Of a DNA stretch of 47,914 nucleotides, positions 26,220 through 33,490 are shown one piece after another. Source of the stretch: VAZQ01 sp050179645 (lineage in GTDB: Bacteria; Pseudomonadota; Alphaproteobacteria; Rhizobiales; Xanthobacteraceae). The DNA lies in the NCBI GenBank assembly GCA_050179645.1, contig JBFXEX010000036.1, positions 1 through 47,914 on the forward strand. Reading direction: 5' to 3'. Made by a program: the position numbers and the translations under genes. Under the pieces are notes generated by a model, which was given only the letters and a program-made list of their open reading frames with translations, was not told where the DNA came from and searched no databases. Position 1 is the first letter of the stretch. Each line of letters begins with the position of its first letter.

Positions 26220-26300
26220 GGGCCCGGGACCGGCCTGCCCGGCATGGAAGGTGGTGCACAGCTCGAACAGGCGGTCGCGCGCCTCGGGCTCGATCGCGAG

Positions 26301-26303
26301 CTA
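26301..26303 (-). other. In-frame amber codon splitting the AAA+ / release-factor gene
   Basis: The minus-strand frame reads GAA GCA ACC GCC ATG TAG CTC GCG ATC GAG CCC. Coding-quality sequence continues in the same frame on both sides (VDGEATAM before, LAIEPEARDRLFELC after), with no insertion or deletion. One base change from CAG, GAG or AAG would explain it. It may be a real nonsense mutation, a base-call error or a site read through. Confidence 0.8.
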
Positions 26304-26873
26304 CATGGCGGTTGCTTCGCCGTCCACGATGGCCCGCAGTTCGGTGGCAGACAGCGGCTCGATCCGGATCAATTCGAACAGCGACACGAACTTTGGGAAT
26401 CGGCTCATCTCCTGAATCTGCTCGGCGGTCGCCTCGCTGATCAGGCGCAGGCGCCCCTCGGCCAGGCGCGGACGCATGGCATCGAGCAGGTTCGCCCTGC
26501 TCTGCATCGTGCTCCCGACCGTCGGCAGGTTCCAGACATCGACGATGTTGAGCACGATGTTGGACTGCTCGCATTCCGACATCAGGCGCGTGAGCTTGGA
26601 CTCCCACTCGCCGAGATAGCGGGTGCCCGACATGATCTGCGCGGTGGTCAACCGGTGCATGCCCGCGCTGACGTCCTCGCCGATCCGGTGCGCGATGCCT
26701 TCCAGCACCGCCGTCTTGCCGACGCCGGGCGGGCCGATCAGGATCACCGACCTGTTCGCCGACAGCGCCTCCAGCGCCGCCTGGATCTCGGCGTCACGGA
26801 ACGACGGCGGCCGGGTACGCTGTGCGGCCTCGGCGAGATTTTGCCCCTCTTCGAGAACGCTGCCGTATTCCAT
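26301..26873 (-). CDS. N-terminal part of the AAA+ / release-factor fusion: Clp-type NBD1
   Basis: The segment has 190 residues from ATG 26873 to the amber codon. It has no Clp N-domain and begins almost at once with the first AAA+ module (EEGQNLAEAAQRTRPPSFRDAEI). Walker A GPPGVGKT (47-54) is intact. The Walker B region reads IVLNIVDVW: the catalytic Glu of DE is Val (Asp112-Val113). The Arg-finger segment ERRFQ of ClpB is replaced by FVSLFELIRI. NBD1 therefore probably binds nucleotide without hydrolysing it. Read through the amber, the whole protein is about 919 residues (24114-26873). A GTG at 26921 or 26897 within the tandem repeats could extend the start. It diverges from the thiolase gene. 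Confidence 0.72.
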   Translation of the reverse strand: MEYGSVLEEGQNLAEAAQRTRPPSFRDAEIQAALEALSANRSVILIGPPGVGKTAVLEGIAHRIGEDVSAGMHRLTTAQIMSGTRYLGEWESKLTRLMSECEQSNIVLNIVDVWNLPTVGSTMQSRANLLDAMRPRLAEGRLRLISEATAEQIQEMSRFPKFVSLFELIRIEPLSATELRAIVDGEATAM

Positions 26874-26891
26874 GCCGGGCCAAGGGCTCTG

Positions 26892-26927
26892 GAGCACTCC
26901 TCTGAGTACTCCTGTGAGCACTCCTTA
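26892..26927. repeat. Three 12-base tandem repeats in the leader of the AAA+ gene
   Basis: The plus strand reads GAGCACTCCTCT, GAGTACTCCTGT, GAGCACTCCTTA. Each unit holds a GAG(C/T)ACTC core, palindromic when the middle is TA. On the minus strand each gives AGGAGT, so the leader carries three ribosome-site-like motifs in a row. The array sits between the proposed promoter (26938-26967) and ATG 26873 and could be an operator array or a translational control element. Confidence 0.8.
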
Positions 26928-26937
26928 TTTGCCGCGA

Positions 26938-26967
26938 ATTATGGCAGAAAAGATTTCGACATCACAA
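26938..26967 (-). promoter_or_regulatory. Candidate sigma-70-type promoter for the AAA+ gene
   Basis: On the minus strand TTGTGA (26967-26962) and CATAAT (26943-26938) are separated by 18 bases, in the only AT-rich stretch of the 132-base divergent gap. Transcription would start near 26931, placing the 12-base tandem repeats in the first 40 bases of the transcript. No CIRCE element or clear sigma-32 motif is seen. Confidence 0.45.
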
Positions 26968-27005
26968 TCGCACGCGCCATAAGGGCGCACCGGGACCGAC
27001 CGACC

Positions 27006-28214
27006 ATGGCCGACGCCTTCATCTACGATCACCTGCGCACGCCGCGCGGACGCGGCAAGGCCGACGGTTCGCTGCACGAGGTCACCGCCGTCAATCTTGC
27101 GGCGCAGACGCTCGCGGCCGTGAAGGAGCGCAATGCGCTCGATCCCGCGCTGGTCGACGACATCGTGCTCGGCTGCGTCGATCCGGTCGGCGAGGCGGGT
27201 GGCGACATTGCGCGCGCCGCCGCGCTGCTGGCCGACTACGGCAATGGCGTCCCGGGCATCCAGATCAACCGCTTTTGCGCGTCCGGCCTCGACGCGGTGA
27301 ATTTTGCCGCCGCCGAAGTGATGGCGGGCCAGCACGACATGACGATCGGCGGCGGTGTGGAATCCATGAGCCGGGTCGGCATCGGCGCCTCCGGCGGCGC
27401 CTGGCCGATGGACCCGTCGCTGGCGGTGAAAACCTATTTCATGCCGCAGGGCATCTCCGCCGACCTGATCGCCACCAAGTACGGTTTCTCGCGCGACGAC
27501 TGCGATGCCTACGCGGTCGAAAGTCAGAAGCGCGCGGCGGCCGCCTGGGACGACGGCCGGTTTACCCGTTCGGTGATCAAGGTCAGGGACGTCAACGGCA
27601 TCACGCTTCTCGACCGCGACGAACACATGCGGCCCTCGACCACCATGCAGTCGCTCGGCCAGCTCAAGCCGTCGTTCGTGCAAATGGGGACGCTCGGCGG
27701 GTTCGATGCGGTCGCCACGCAGGCGCATCCCGAGATCGAGGCGGTCAATCACGTGCATCATGCCGGCAATTCGTCCGGCATCGTTGACGGCGCGGCAGCG
27801 GTGCTGATCGGCAGCAAGGCGGCCGGGGAGGCGGCCGGCCTGAAGCCGCGGGTGAGGATCAGGGCGTTCGCCAATATCGGCTCGGAGCCGGCGATCATGC
27901 TCACCGGGCCGGTTGACGTGACCGAGAAGGTGCTGCGCAAGGCCGGCATGACGCTCGACGATATCGACCTGATCGAGATCAATGAGGCGTTCGCGTCGGT
28001 GGTGCTGCGTTATCTCCAGGCATTCGATCTCGATCCCGCCAAGGTCAACGTCAACGGCGGTGCGATCGCGATGGGCCACCCGCTCGGCGCCACCGGCGCC
28101 ATGATCCTCGGCATCGTGATCGACGAACTCGAACGGCGTGGCCTCTCGACCGCGCTGGTGACGCTCTGCATCGGCGCCGGCATGGGCACCGCCACCATCA
28201 TCGAACGGGTGTGA
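27006..28214 (+). CDS. Acetyl-CoA C-acyltransferase (thiolase)
   Basis: The protein has 402 residues and cleaves 3-ketoacyl-CoA to acetyl-CoA and a shortened acyl-CoA, the last step of beta-oxidation. Thiolase landmarks: nucleophile Cys in NRFCASGLDAVN near residue 91, GGGVESMSR, NEAFASV, GHPLGATGA with the catalytic His, and the second active Cys in LCIGAGMGT near the C-terminus. The start MADAFIYDHLRTPRG and GKADGSLHEVT match FadA-type degradative thiolases. The reading frame is open far upstream, across the antisense of the AAA+ gene, so ATG 27006 was chosen from the conserved N-terminus. It heads a beta-oxidation run with the FadJ-type gene at 29424. Confidence 0.95.
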   Translation: MADAFIYDHLRTPRGRGKADGSLHEVTAVNLAAQTLAAVKERNALDPALVDDIVLGCVDPVGEAGGDIARAAALLADYGNGVPGIQINRFCASGLDAVNFAAAEVMAGQHDMTIGGGVESMSRVGIGASGGAWPMDPSLAVKTYFMPQGISADLIATKYGFSRDDCDAYAVESQKRAAAAWDDGRFTRSVIKVRDVNGITLLDRDEHMRPSTTMQSLGQLKPSFVQMGTLGGFDAVATQAHPEIEAVNHVHHAGNSSGIVDGAAAVLIGSKAAGEAAGLKPRVRIRAFANIGSEPAIMLTGPVDVTEKVLRKAGMTLDDIDLIEINEAFASVVLRYLQAFDLDPAKVNVNGGAIAMGHPLGATGAMILGIVIDELERRGLSTALVTLCIGAGMGTATIIERV

Positions 28215-28247
28215 CGTCTATGATGATGTTCAGTCGGGCCGCAGCGG

Positions 28248-28720
28248 TCCCCCTCCACCCGCGAGCGAAGCGAGTGGTGGGGAGGGGTTAGGGGTGGGGG
28301 GCTGGCTCAAATGGATGCGGACAAGCGGAAAAAGGACGTTCGCATCCCGCGCGCACGGCGACTCCGCCGTGACATGACCTAAGCAGAGCGCAAGCTCTGG
28401 ACCGCGCTTCGCGGAGCACCAATCGATGGCACGCATTTTCGCCGTCAGGCAACCATTGGTCCATACTTCGCGGACTTTGCATGCCACCAGACGAAGATTG
28501 TGATCGAAGTCGATGGTGGTGGTCATGGTGAGGGCAATCAAATGGCAGCCGACACGCGACGAACTGCTTTCTTGATTTCGCATGGCTACCGCGTGCTTCG
28601 ATTCTGGAACAACGATGTGCTGAGCAATGTGGAGGGAGTGATGATGGTGATCCATCAGACGATCGGTGAGCGGCAGCGCGAAGAGGCCCCCCCACCCCTG
28701 ACGCTTCGCGGGGGGAGGGG
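28248..28720. repeat. Split REPIN-like element carrying a DUF559 gene between its two REP halves
   Basis: The left half (28248-28302) is CCCCTCCACC, a loop, GGTGGGGAGGGG, then TTAGGGGTGGGGGGC. The right half (28686-28720) is GCCCCCCCACCCCTGA, a loop, then GGGGGGAGGGG. The inward parts AGGGGTGGGGGGC and GCCCCCCCACCCCT are inverse copies. In sister elements at 29263 and 31779 these two halves are only about 21 bases apart; here 383 bases holding a DUF559 coding frame take the place of the spacer. Confidence 0.82.
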
Positions 28721-28772
28721 AACCGCAGCACCACCCTTGATGAAAGAAAGCTGGAAATATGCCCAAGATTGA
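28311..28772 (+). pseudogene. DUF559 endonuclease-like gene, interrupted by an in-frame TAA
   Basis: From ATG 28311 the frame gives MDADKRKKDVRIPRARRLRR, then DMT and a TAA at 28380-28382, and continues in frame as AERKLWTALRGAPIDGTHFRRQ, TIGPYFADFACHQTKIVIEVDGGGH, RVLRFWNNDVL. This is the DUF559 family (Vsr/restriction-endonuclease-like fold; conserved E-x-D in VIEVDG and the RF(W)N..V motif). Most relatives read MTEAERKLW, so the stop is probably a one-base GAA-to-TAA change. Past about 28680 the frame runs into the right REP half and overlaps the cupin start, so the natural end was probably near RQREE. The gene sits exactly inside a REPIN-like element. Confidence 0.82.
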
Positions 28773-29223
28773 TATCGCCAGTCTGAAGGTTGAAGCGGGC
28801 ACGGGCTACCCCGAGCCGTTCCGGCAGGCGGTGGCCGGCCGCTCGCGCAAGCGGCTGGGCAACGCCGTCGGCCTCGACCAATACGGCGTCAATCTGACGA
28901 CGCTCAAGCCCGGCGCGTGGTCGTCGCAGCGCCACTGGCATACCGGCGAGGATGAATTCGTCTATGTGCTCGAAGGCGAGCTCGTGCTGTGCGAGGATTC
29001 CGGCGAGACCGTGCTCAAGCCCGGCGACGCGGCCGGCTGGAAGGCCAATGCGCCGAACGGCCATTGCCTGATCAACCGCAGCGATCGCGACGCGGTCTAT
29101 CTCGAAGTCGGCACGCGCTCGAAGCGCGAGCAGGTGTCTTATCCGGACATCGACATGCGCGGCGACAAGGACGAGGCCGGCATACGCTTCCTGCACAAGT
29201 CGGGCGAGCCGTATCCGAAGTAG
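28759..29223 (+). CDS. Cupin-domain protein
   Basis: The protein has 154 residues. A single cupin barrel is shown by SSQRHWHTGEDEFVYVLEGELVL (motif 1, His/Glu metal ligands) and AAGWKANAPNGHCLINRS (motif 2), preceded by RKRLGNAVGLDQYGVNLTTL. It lacks any fused regulator domain. Such small cupins often act as isomerases or metal-binding accessory proteins; the substrate is not evident. It lies between the thiolase and FadJ-type genes on the same strand, separated from each by a REPIN-like element, so co-transcription is possible but not shown. Confidence 0.87.
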   Translation: MPKIDIASLKVEAGTGYPEPFRQAVAGRSRKRLGNAVGLDQYGVNLTTLKPGAWSSQRHWHTGEDEFVYVLEGELVLCEDSGETVLKPGDAAGWKANAPNGHCLINRSDRDAVYLEVGTRSKREQVSYPDIDMRGDKDEAGIRFLHKSGEPYPK

Positions 29224-29262
29224 TGCTTGCGAAATTGGAATTGTGAGCCACAGGCAGTCTGT

Positions 29263-29380
29263 TCCCCTCCCCCCGCGGAGCGGTGGGGAGGGGTTAGGGG
29301 TGGGGGGTACATCGATCGCGCACGGAGCGCCCCCCACCCCCGACCCCTCCCCACCATCGCTGCGCGACGGGGGGAGGGGA
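29263..29380. repeat. REPIN-like element
   Basis: Left half: TCCCCTCCCCCC, a GC loop, GGTGGGGAGGGG, then AGGGGTGGGGGGT (29296-29308). Right half: GCCCCCCACCCC (29329-29340), CGACCCCTCCCCACC, a loop, GGGGGGAGGGGA (to 29380). The spacer is about 21 bases. It is closely related to the 31779 copy and to the halves around the DUF559 gene, and fills most of the 200-base gap before the FadJ-type gene. Confidence 0.88.
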
Positions 29381-29423
29381 GATCGAGAGAGCGCCGCCGC
29401 AGCAAGAGAAGAGGGATTGCGCG

Positions 29424-31631
29424 ATGAGTTACATCAATTTCAAACTCGACACCGACGCCGACGGCATCGCGCTCGTCACCTGGGACGCGCCCGGCCGCTC
29501 GATGAACGTGATCGACGATACGGCTACCGAAGAACTCGCCGCCATCGTCGAGCAGGTCGCGACCGATGCCGCCATCAAGGGCGCGGTGATCACGTCCGCC
29601 AAGGAGGCGTTCTGCGCCGGCGCCGATCTCACCATGCTGGAGACGTTCGGCCGCCGCTATGCGGAGGCGGCGCAGGCGCGCGGCGCCGAAGCGGCCGCGT
29701 CTCTGCTGTTCGAGGAGAGCCGCAAATGGTCGGTGCTGTGCCGGCGGCTCGAGACCTGCGGCAAGCCGTGGGTCGCGGCGATCAACGGCACGGCGCTGGG
29801 CGGCGGCTTCGAGCTCTGTCTCGCGAGTCATCATCGCATCGCCGCCGACAATCCTCGCACCCGCGTCGGCCTGCCGGAAGTGAAGGTCGGACTGTTTCCC
29901 GGCGCCGGCGGCACCCAGCGCGTCGCCCGGATGATGCCGCCCGCCGACGCGCTGCAACTGCTGCTCAAGGGTGACGCGCTCGACGTCGCGCGCGCCAAGG
30001 CGATGAAGCTCGTCGACGCCGTAGTGCCCGCGGCCGACCTGATCGGAAGCGCCAAGGCCTGGATCAAGACCGTCGGCAAGGCCACGGCGCCCTGGGACGA
30101 GGAGGGCTTCCGGCTCCCTGGCGGCGCGGTCTATTCCAAGGCCGGCATGGCGACGTTCCCGGCCGCCAACGCGATCTACCGGCGCGAGACCTTCGACAAT
30201 TATCCGGCGGCGCGCGCCATCATGCAGGTGGTGTACGAGGGTCTGCAGTTGCCGATGGATCAGGCGCTGCGGGTCGAGTCGCGCTGGTTCGCCAAGATTC
30301 TGCGCGCGCCCGAAGCCGCGGCGATGATCCGCACCCTGTTCGTTTCGACCCAGCAGCTCAACAAGGGCGCGCGCCGGCCGAGGGACATTCCGGCGACGAC
30401 CTTGAAAAAGATTGGCATCCTCGGCGCGGGGTTCATGGGCGCCGGCATCGCCTATGTCACCGCGCAGGCCGGGCTCGACGTGGTGCTGATCGACCGCGAC
30501 CAGGCGAGCGCCGACAAGGGCAAGGCACATTCCGACAAACTGATGACCGACCAGGTCAGCAAGGGCCGCACCAGCGAAGCCGCGCGCGCAGCGCTCCTGG
30601 CGCGCATCACGCCGACCACGGACTACGGTGCGCTCAAGGACTGCGACCTGGTGATCGAGGCGGTGTTCGAGGACCGCAAGGTCAAGGCCGAGGCCATCGC
30701 CAAGGCCGAGGCGGTGATCGGCGAGGGCGTGGTGTTCGGCTCCAACACCTCGACGCTGCCGATCAGTTCGCTCGCCGAATTGTCCAAGCGTCCGGCGCAG
30801 TTCGTCGGCGTGCATTTCTTCTCGCCGGTCGAGCGCATGATGCTGGTCGAGGTCATTCTGGGCAAGGAGACCGGCGACAAGGCGCTGGCGGTTGCGCTCG
30901 ACTATGTGCGGGCCATTCGCAAGACCCCGATCGTGGTGCATGACTCCCGTGGCTTCTACACGTCGCGCGTGGTCGGCACCTACCTGTGCGAGGGCCACCT
31001 GATGCTGATGGAGGGCGTGCCGGCCGCGATGATCGAGAATGTCGGCCGCATGGCAGGCATGCCGGTCGGGCCGCTGTCGCTCAACGACGAGGTCGCGGTC
31101 GACCTTGCCTGGAAGATCCTGAAAGCGACCGAGGCCGATCTTGGCGCCGAAGCGGTCGATCCGCGGCAGAAAGCGCTGCTGGAAGAGATGGTGGAGAAGC
31201 GCGGGCGGCTCGGCCGCAAGAACCGCAAGGGCTTCTACGACTACCCGCAGGAGGGCCGCAAACGGTTGTGGCCGGGGCTCGCCGAACTTCAGCCGCGGCG
31301 GCTTGCGCCTGACACGATCGACATCACGCAGTTGAAGCATCGTCTCCTTGGCATCCAGGCGCTGGAGACCGCGCGCTGCTTCGAGGAAGGCGTGCTGACC
31401 GATGTGCGCGAGGCCGACGTCGGCTCGATCCTGGGCTTCGGCTTTGCGCCCTATTCGGGCGGCACGCTGTCCTACATCGACATGATGGGCATGCAGACGT
31501 TCGTCGATCTGTGCCGAAAGCTCGAAGCGTCCTGCGGGCCGCGCTTTGCGCCCGCGCAATTGCTGATCGACATGGCCCGCAACGGCGAGACCTTCTACGG
31601 CCGCTTCGCCGGCCGCGCCCGCGCGGCGTGA
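29424..31631 (+). CDS. FadJ-type bifunctional enoyl-CoA hydratase / 3-hydroxyacyl-CoA dehydrogenase
   Basis: The protein has 735 residues. It hydrates enoyl-CoA and oxidises the 3-hydroxyacyl-CoA with NAD. The N-terminal crotonase domain has FCAGADLTML, GTALGGGFELCLA (oxyanion hole and Glu) and PEVKVGLFPGAGGTQR (second Glu). The dehydrogenase has an NAD-binding GILGAGFMGAG (about 332-342), SNTSTLPI, HFFSPVERMMLVEVI with the catalytic His, and a C-terminal 3HCDH domain ending with FCAPYSGG-like GFGFAPYSGGTLSYID. The length and order match FadJ/FadB alpha subunits. With the thiolase at 27006 and the acyl-CoA dehydrogenase at 22653 it completes a beta-oxidation set. Confidence 0.95.
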   Translation: MSYINFKLDTDADGIALVTWDAPGRSMNVIDDTATEELAAIVEQVATDAAIKGAVITSAKEAFCAGADLTMLETFGRRYAEAAQARGAEAAASLLFEESRKWSVLCRRLETCGKPWVAAINGTALGGGFELCLASHHRIAADNPRTRVGLPEVKVGLFPGAGGTQRVARMMPPADALQLLLKGDALDVARAKAMKLVDAVVPAADLIGSAKAWIKTVGKATAPWDEEGFRLPGGAVYSKAGMATFPAANAIYRRETFDNYPAARAIMQVVYEGLQLPMDQALRVESRWFAKILRAPEAAAMIRTLFVSTQQLNKGARRPRDIPATTLKKIGILGAGFMGAGIAYVTAQAGLDVVLIDRDQASADKGKAHSDKLMTDQVSKGRTSEAARAALLARITPTTDYGALKDCDLVIEAVFEDRKVKAEAIAKAEAVIGEGVVFGSNTSTLPISSLAELSKRPAQFVGVHFFSPVERMMLVEVILGKETGDKALAVALDYVRAIRKTPIVVHDSRGFYTSRVVGTYLCEGHLMLMEGVPAAMIENVGRMAGMPVGPLSLNDEVAVDLAWKILKATEADLGAEAVDPRQKALLEEMVEKRGRLGRKNRKGFYDYPQEGRKRLWPGLAELQPRRLAPDTIDITQLKHRLLGIQALETARCFEEGVLTDVREADVGSILGFGFAPYSGGTLSYIDMMGMQTFVDLCRKLEASCGPRFAPAQLLIDMARNGETFYGRFAGRARAA

Positions 31632-31656
31632 TGCGCGGATCGGCTGCTGTTTTTCA

Positions 31657-31749
31657 GTCATTCCGGGGCCGGCCGAAGGCCGGAGCCCGGAATCCATGAC
31701 CAGTACGTCAATGGATTCCGGACAGCCGCTTCGCGGCTTCCGGAATGAC
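31657..31749. repeat. GTCATTCCGG-type palindromic repeat
   Basis: The element starts GTCATTCCGGG and ends with the inverse, CCGGAATGAC. The two halves meet in GGAATCCATGAC and GTCAATGGATTCC around a 6-base spacer; a hairpin from GGCCGGCC-GAA-GGCCGG lies in the left half and GCCGC-TTC-GCGGC in the right. This is a different sequence family from the CCCCTCCCC elements but has the same two-half layout. I recall similar sequences as frequent intergenic repeats in Bradyrhizobium-type genomes. Confidence 0.85.
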
Positions 31750-31778
31750 GCCGGGGAGATGCCGCGCGCTCAATCTGC

Positions 31779-31899
31779 TCCCTCCCCCCACGCGCAGCGT
31801 GGTGGGGAGGGCTGGGGTGGGGGGTGCTGCCATATGCACCGAACGCCCCCCACCCCCGACCCCTCCCCACCACTCGCTGCGCTCGTGGGGGGAGGGGAG
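31779..31899. repeat. REPIN-like element
   Basis: Left half: TCCCTCCCCCCACG, loop, GTGGTGGGGAGGG, then CTGGGGTGGGGGG. Right half: GCCCCCCACCCCCGACCCC, TCCCCACCA, loop, TGGGGGGAGGGGA. The spacer, about 21 bases, differs from that of the 29263 copy while the halves are alike. The element directly follows the GTCATTCCGG repeat in a 443-base gap without other recognisable genes (the last 175 bases hold the gshA promoter region). Confidence 0.87.
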
Positions 31900-32074
31900 T
31901 CCCGAGGCCGCGCCGCGAGGCGACAAGCTGGCTTCGCGGTTCGCAGGGGGCTTCACGGTTCGCAATCCGACGCCAAATCGGGGCTCGGGCGGGGGATAAT
32001 GGCCGCGGTTCCCCGTCATTGCTCTTCCACACAGCCCGCGTGTAAGGTCGCGCCCTTTCCGCCGGGACGCCCGT

Positions 32075-33439
32075 ATGGCTCGTGACCAGGTCGATATGAC
32101 ACCCATCGAAACGCGCGACGAACTCGTCGCGTGGTTCGAGGCGGGCATCAAGCCGAAGTCGGAATTCCGCATCGGTACCGAGCACGAGAAGTTCGCCTTC
32201 ACGGTGGAGGGCTACCGGCCGGTCCCCTACGAGGGCCGGCGCAGTATCCGGGCGCTCCTCGAGGGCATGCAGCACCTGCTCGGCTGGGAGCCGATCAACG
32301 AGAACGGCAACATCATCGGCATGTTCGATGTCACCGGCGGCGGCGCCATTTCGCTCGAGCCCGGCGGCCAGTTCGAGCTGTCGGGCGCGCCGGTCGAGAC
32401 CGTGCACCAGACCTGCTCGGAATTGATGGCGCACCTGGCGCAGCTCAAGGAGGTTGCCGAGCCGCTCGGCATCGGCTTCCTCGGCCTCGGCATGACGCCG
32501 ACGTGGACGCGGGCCGACATGCCGACGATGCCGAAGGGCCGCTACAAGATCATGACGGCCTACATGCCCAAGGTCGGCACGCTCGGCCTCGACATGATGT
32601 ACCGCACCTGCACGGTGCAGACCAATCTCGACTTCTCATCCGAAGCCGACATGGTGAAGAAGCTCCGCGTCTCGCTGGCGCTGCAGCCCATCGCCACCGC
32701 GCTGTTTGCCAACTCGCCGTTCACCGAAGGCAAGCCGAACGGGTTTCTCTCCTTCCGCTCGGAAATCTGGCGCGACACCGACGGCGACCGCTCCGGCATG
32801 CTGCCATGGGCGTTCGAGCCCGGCATGGGCTTCGAGCGCTGGGTCGATTACGCGCTCGACGTGCCGACCTATTTCGTCAAGCGCGGCGACAGCTATATCG
32901 ATGTCGCCGGCAAGTCGTTCCGCGATCATCTTGCCGGCAAGCTCATTCCCGGTGAGCGCGCCACCATTGCCGATTGGGCCAACCACATCTCGACGATCTT
33001 TCCCGAGGTGCGGCTCAAGCGCTATCTGGAGATGCGCGGCGCCGATGGCGGACCGTGGCGGCGGCTGCCGGCCCTGCCGGCTTACTGGGTCGGGATTCTC
33101 TATGACGATGCCGCGCTCGATGCCGGCTGGGAGATCGTCAAGGGCTGGACCGCGGAGGAGCGGCAAAAGCTGCGCGATGACGTTCCGCGGCTCGGCTTCA
33201 AGGCGGAGATCCGCGGCCAGAGCATGCTCGATCTCGCCACCGTAACGTTGCGGCTCGCCCGCCAGGGGCTTGCTCGCCGCGCCAGGTTCGATGCCAACGG
33301 CCACGACGAAGCGCGTTACCTGCGGCCACTGCAGGAGTTCGTGGCGCGCGGCATCACCCCCGCCGATGAGCTGCTGGAGAAATTCCACGGCCCGTGGAAC
33401 GGCAGCGTGATGCCGGTCTATACCGAATACGCGTATTGA
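32075..33439 (+). CDS. gshA: Glutamate-cysteine ligase (alphaproteobacterial/plant type)
   Basis: The protein has 454 residues. It makes gamma-glutamylcysteine, the first step of glutathione synthesis. The sequence shows FRIGTEHEKFAF, GGGAISLEPGGQFELSGAP (glutamate/ATP site), GLGMTPTW, MPKGRYKIM, MMYRTCTVQTNLDFSSEADMVKK, FANSPFTEGKPNGFLSFRSEIWRDTD and a C-terminal WNGSVMPVYTEYAY. The length and motifs match the plant-like GshA found in alpha- and other proteobacteria, in which Cys pairs can give redox control. ATG 32075 was chosen; a second ATG seven codons on is possible. It stands alone between REPIN-like elements. Confidence 0.96.
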   Translation: MARDQVDMTPIETRDELVAWFEAGIKPKSEFRIGTEHEKFAFTVEGYRPVPYEGRRSIRALLEGMQHLLGWEPINENGNIIGMFDVTGGGAISLEPGGQFELSGAPVETVHQTCSELMAHLAQLKEVAEPLGIGFLGLGMTPTWTRADMPTMPKGRYKIMTAYMPKVGTLGLDMMYRTCTVQTNLDFSSEADMVKKLRVSLALQPIATALFANSPFTEGKPNGFLSFRSEIWRDTDGDRSGMLPWAFEPGMGFERWVDYALDVPTYFVKRGDSYIDVAGKSFRDHLAGKLIPGERATIADWANHISTIFPEVRLKRYLEMRGADGGPWRRLPALPAYWVGILYDDAALDAGWEIVKGWTAEERQKLRDDVPRLGFKAEIRGQSMLDLATVTLRLARQGLARRARFDANGHDEARYLRPLQEFVARGITPADELLEKFHGPWNGSVMPVYTEYAY

Positions 33440-33490
33440 AACCTATTTGCAGTGAAATCGCATCGGCGCGAGCCACAGACTCGGTGCCCA

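Noticed and set aside
24114..26873. Type VI secretion ClpV
   Set aside because: No tss genes around, no ClpV N-domain, and the C-terminus is release-factor-like.
24525..27005. Plus-strand extension upstream of the thiolase, opposite the AAA+ gene
   Set aside because: The thiolase starts with a conserved N-terminus at 27006; the upstream part is antisense to AAA+ motifs.
26301..28382. Alternative genetic code or general stop-codon recoding
   Set aside because: The two in-frame stops differ (TAG and TAA), and TAG, TAA and TGA all end ordinary genes in the window.
29139..31697. 852-residue minus-strand frame opposite the FadJ-type gene
   Set aside because: His/Arg/Asp-rich shadow of a high-GC gene.
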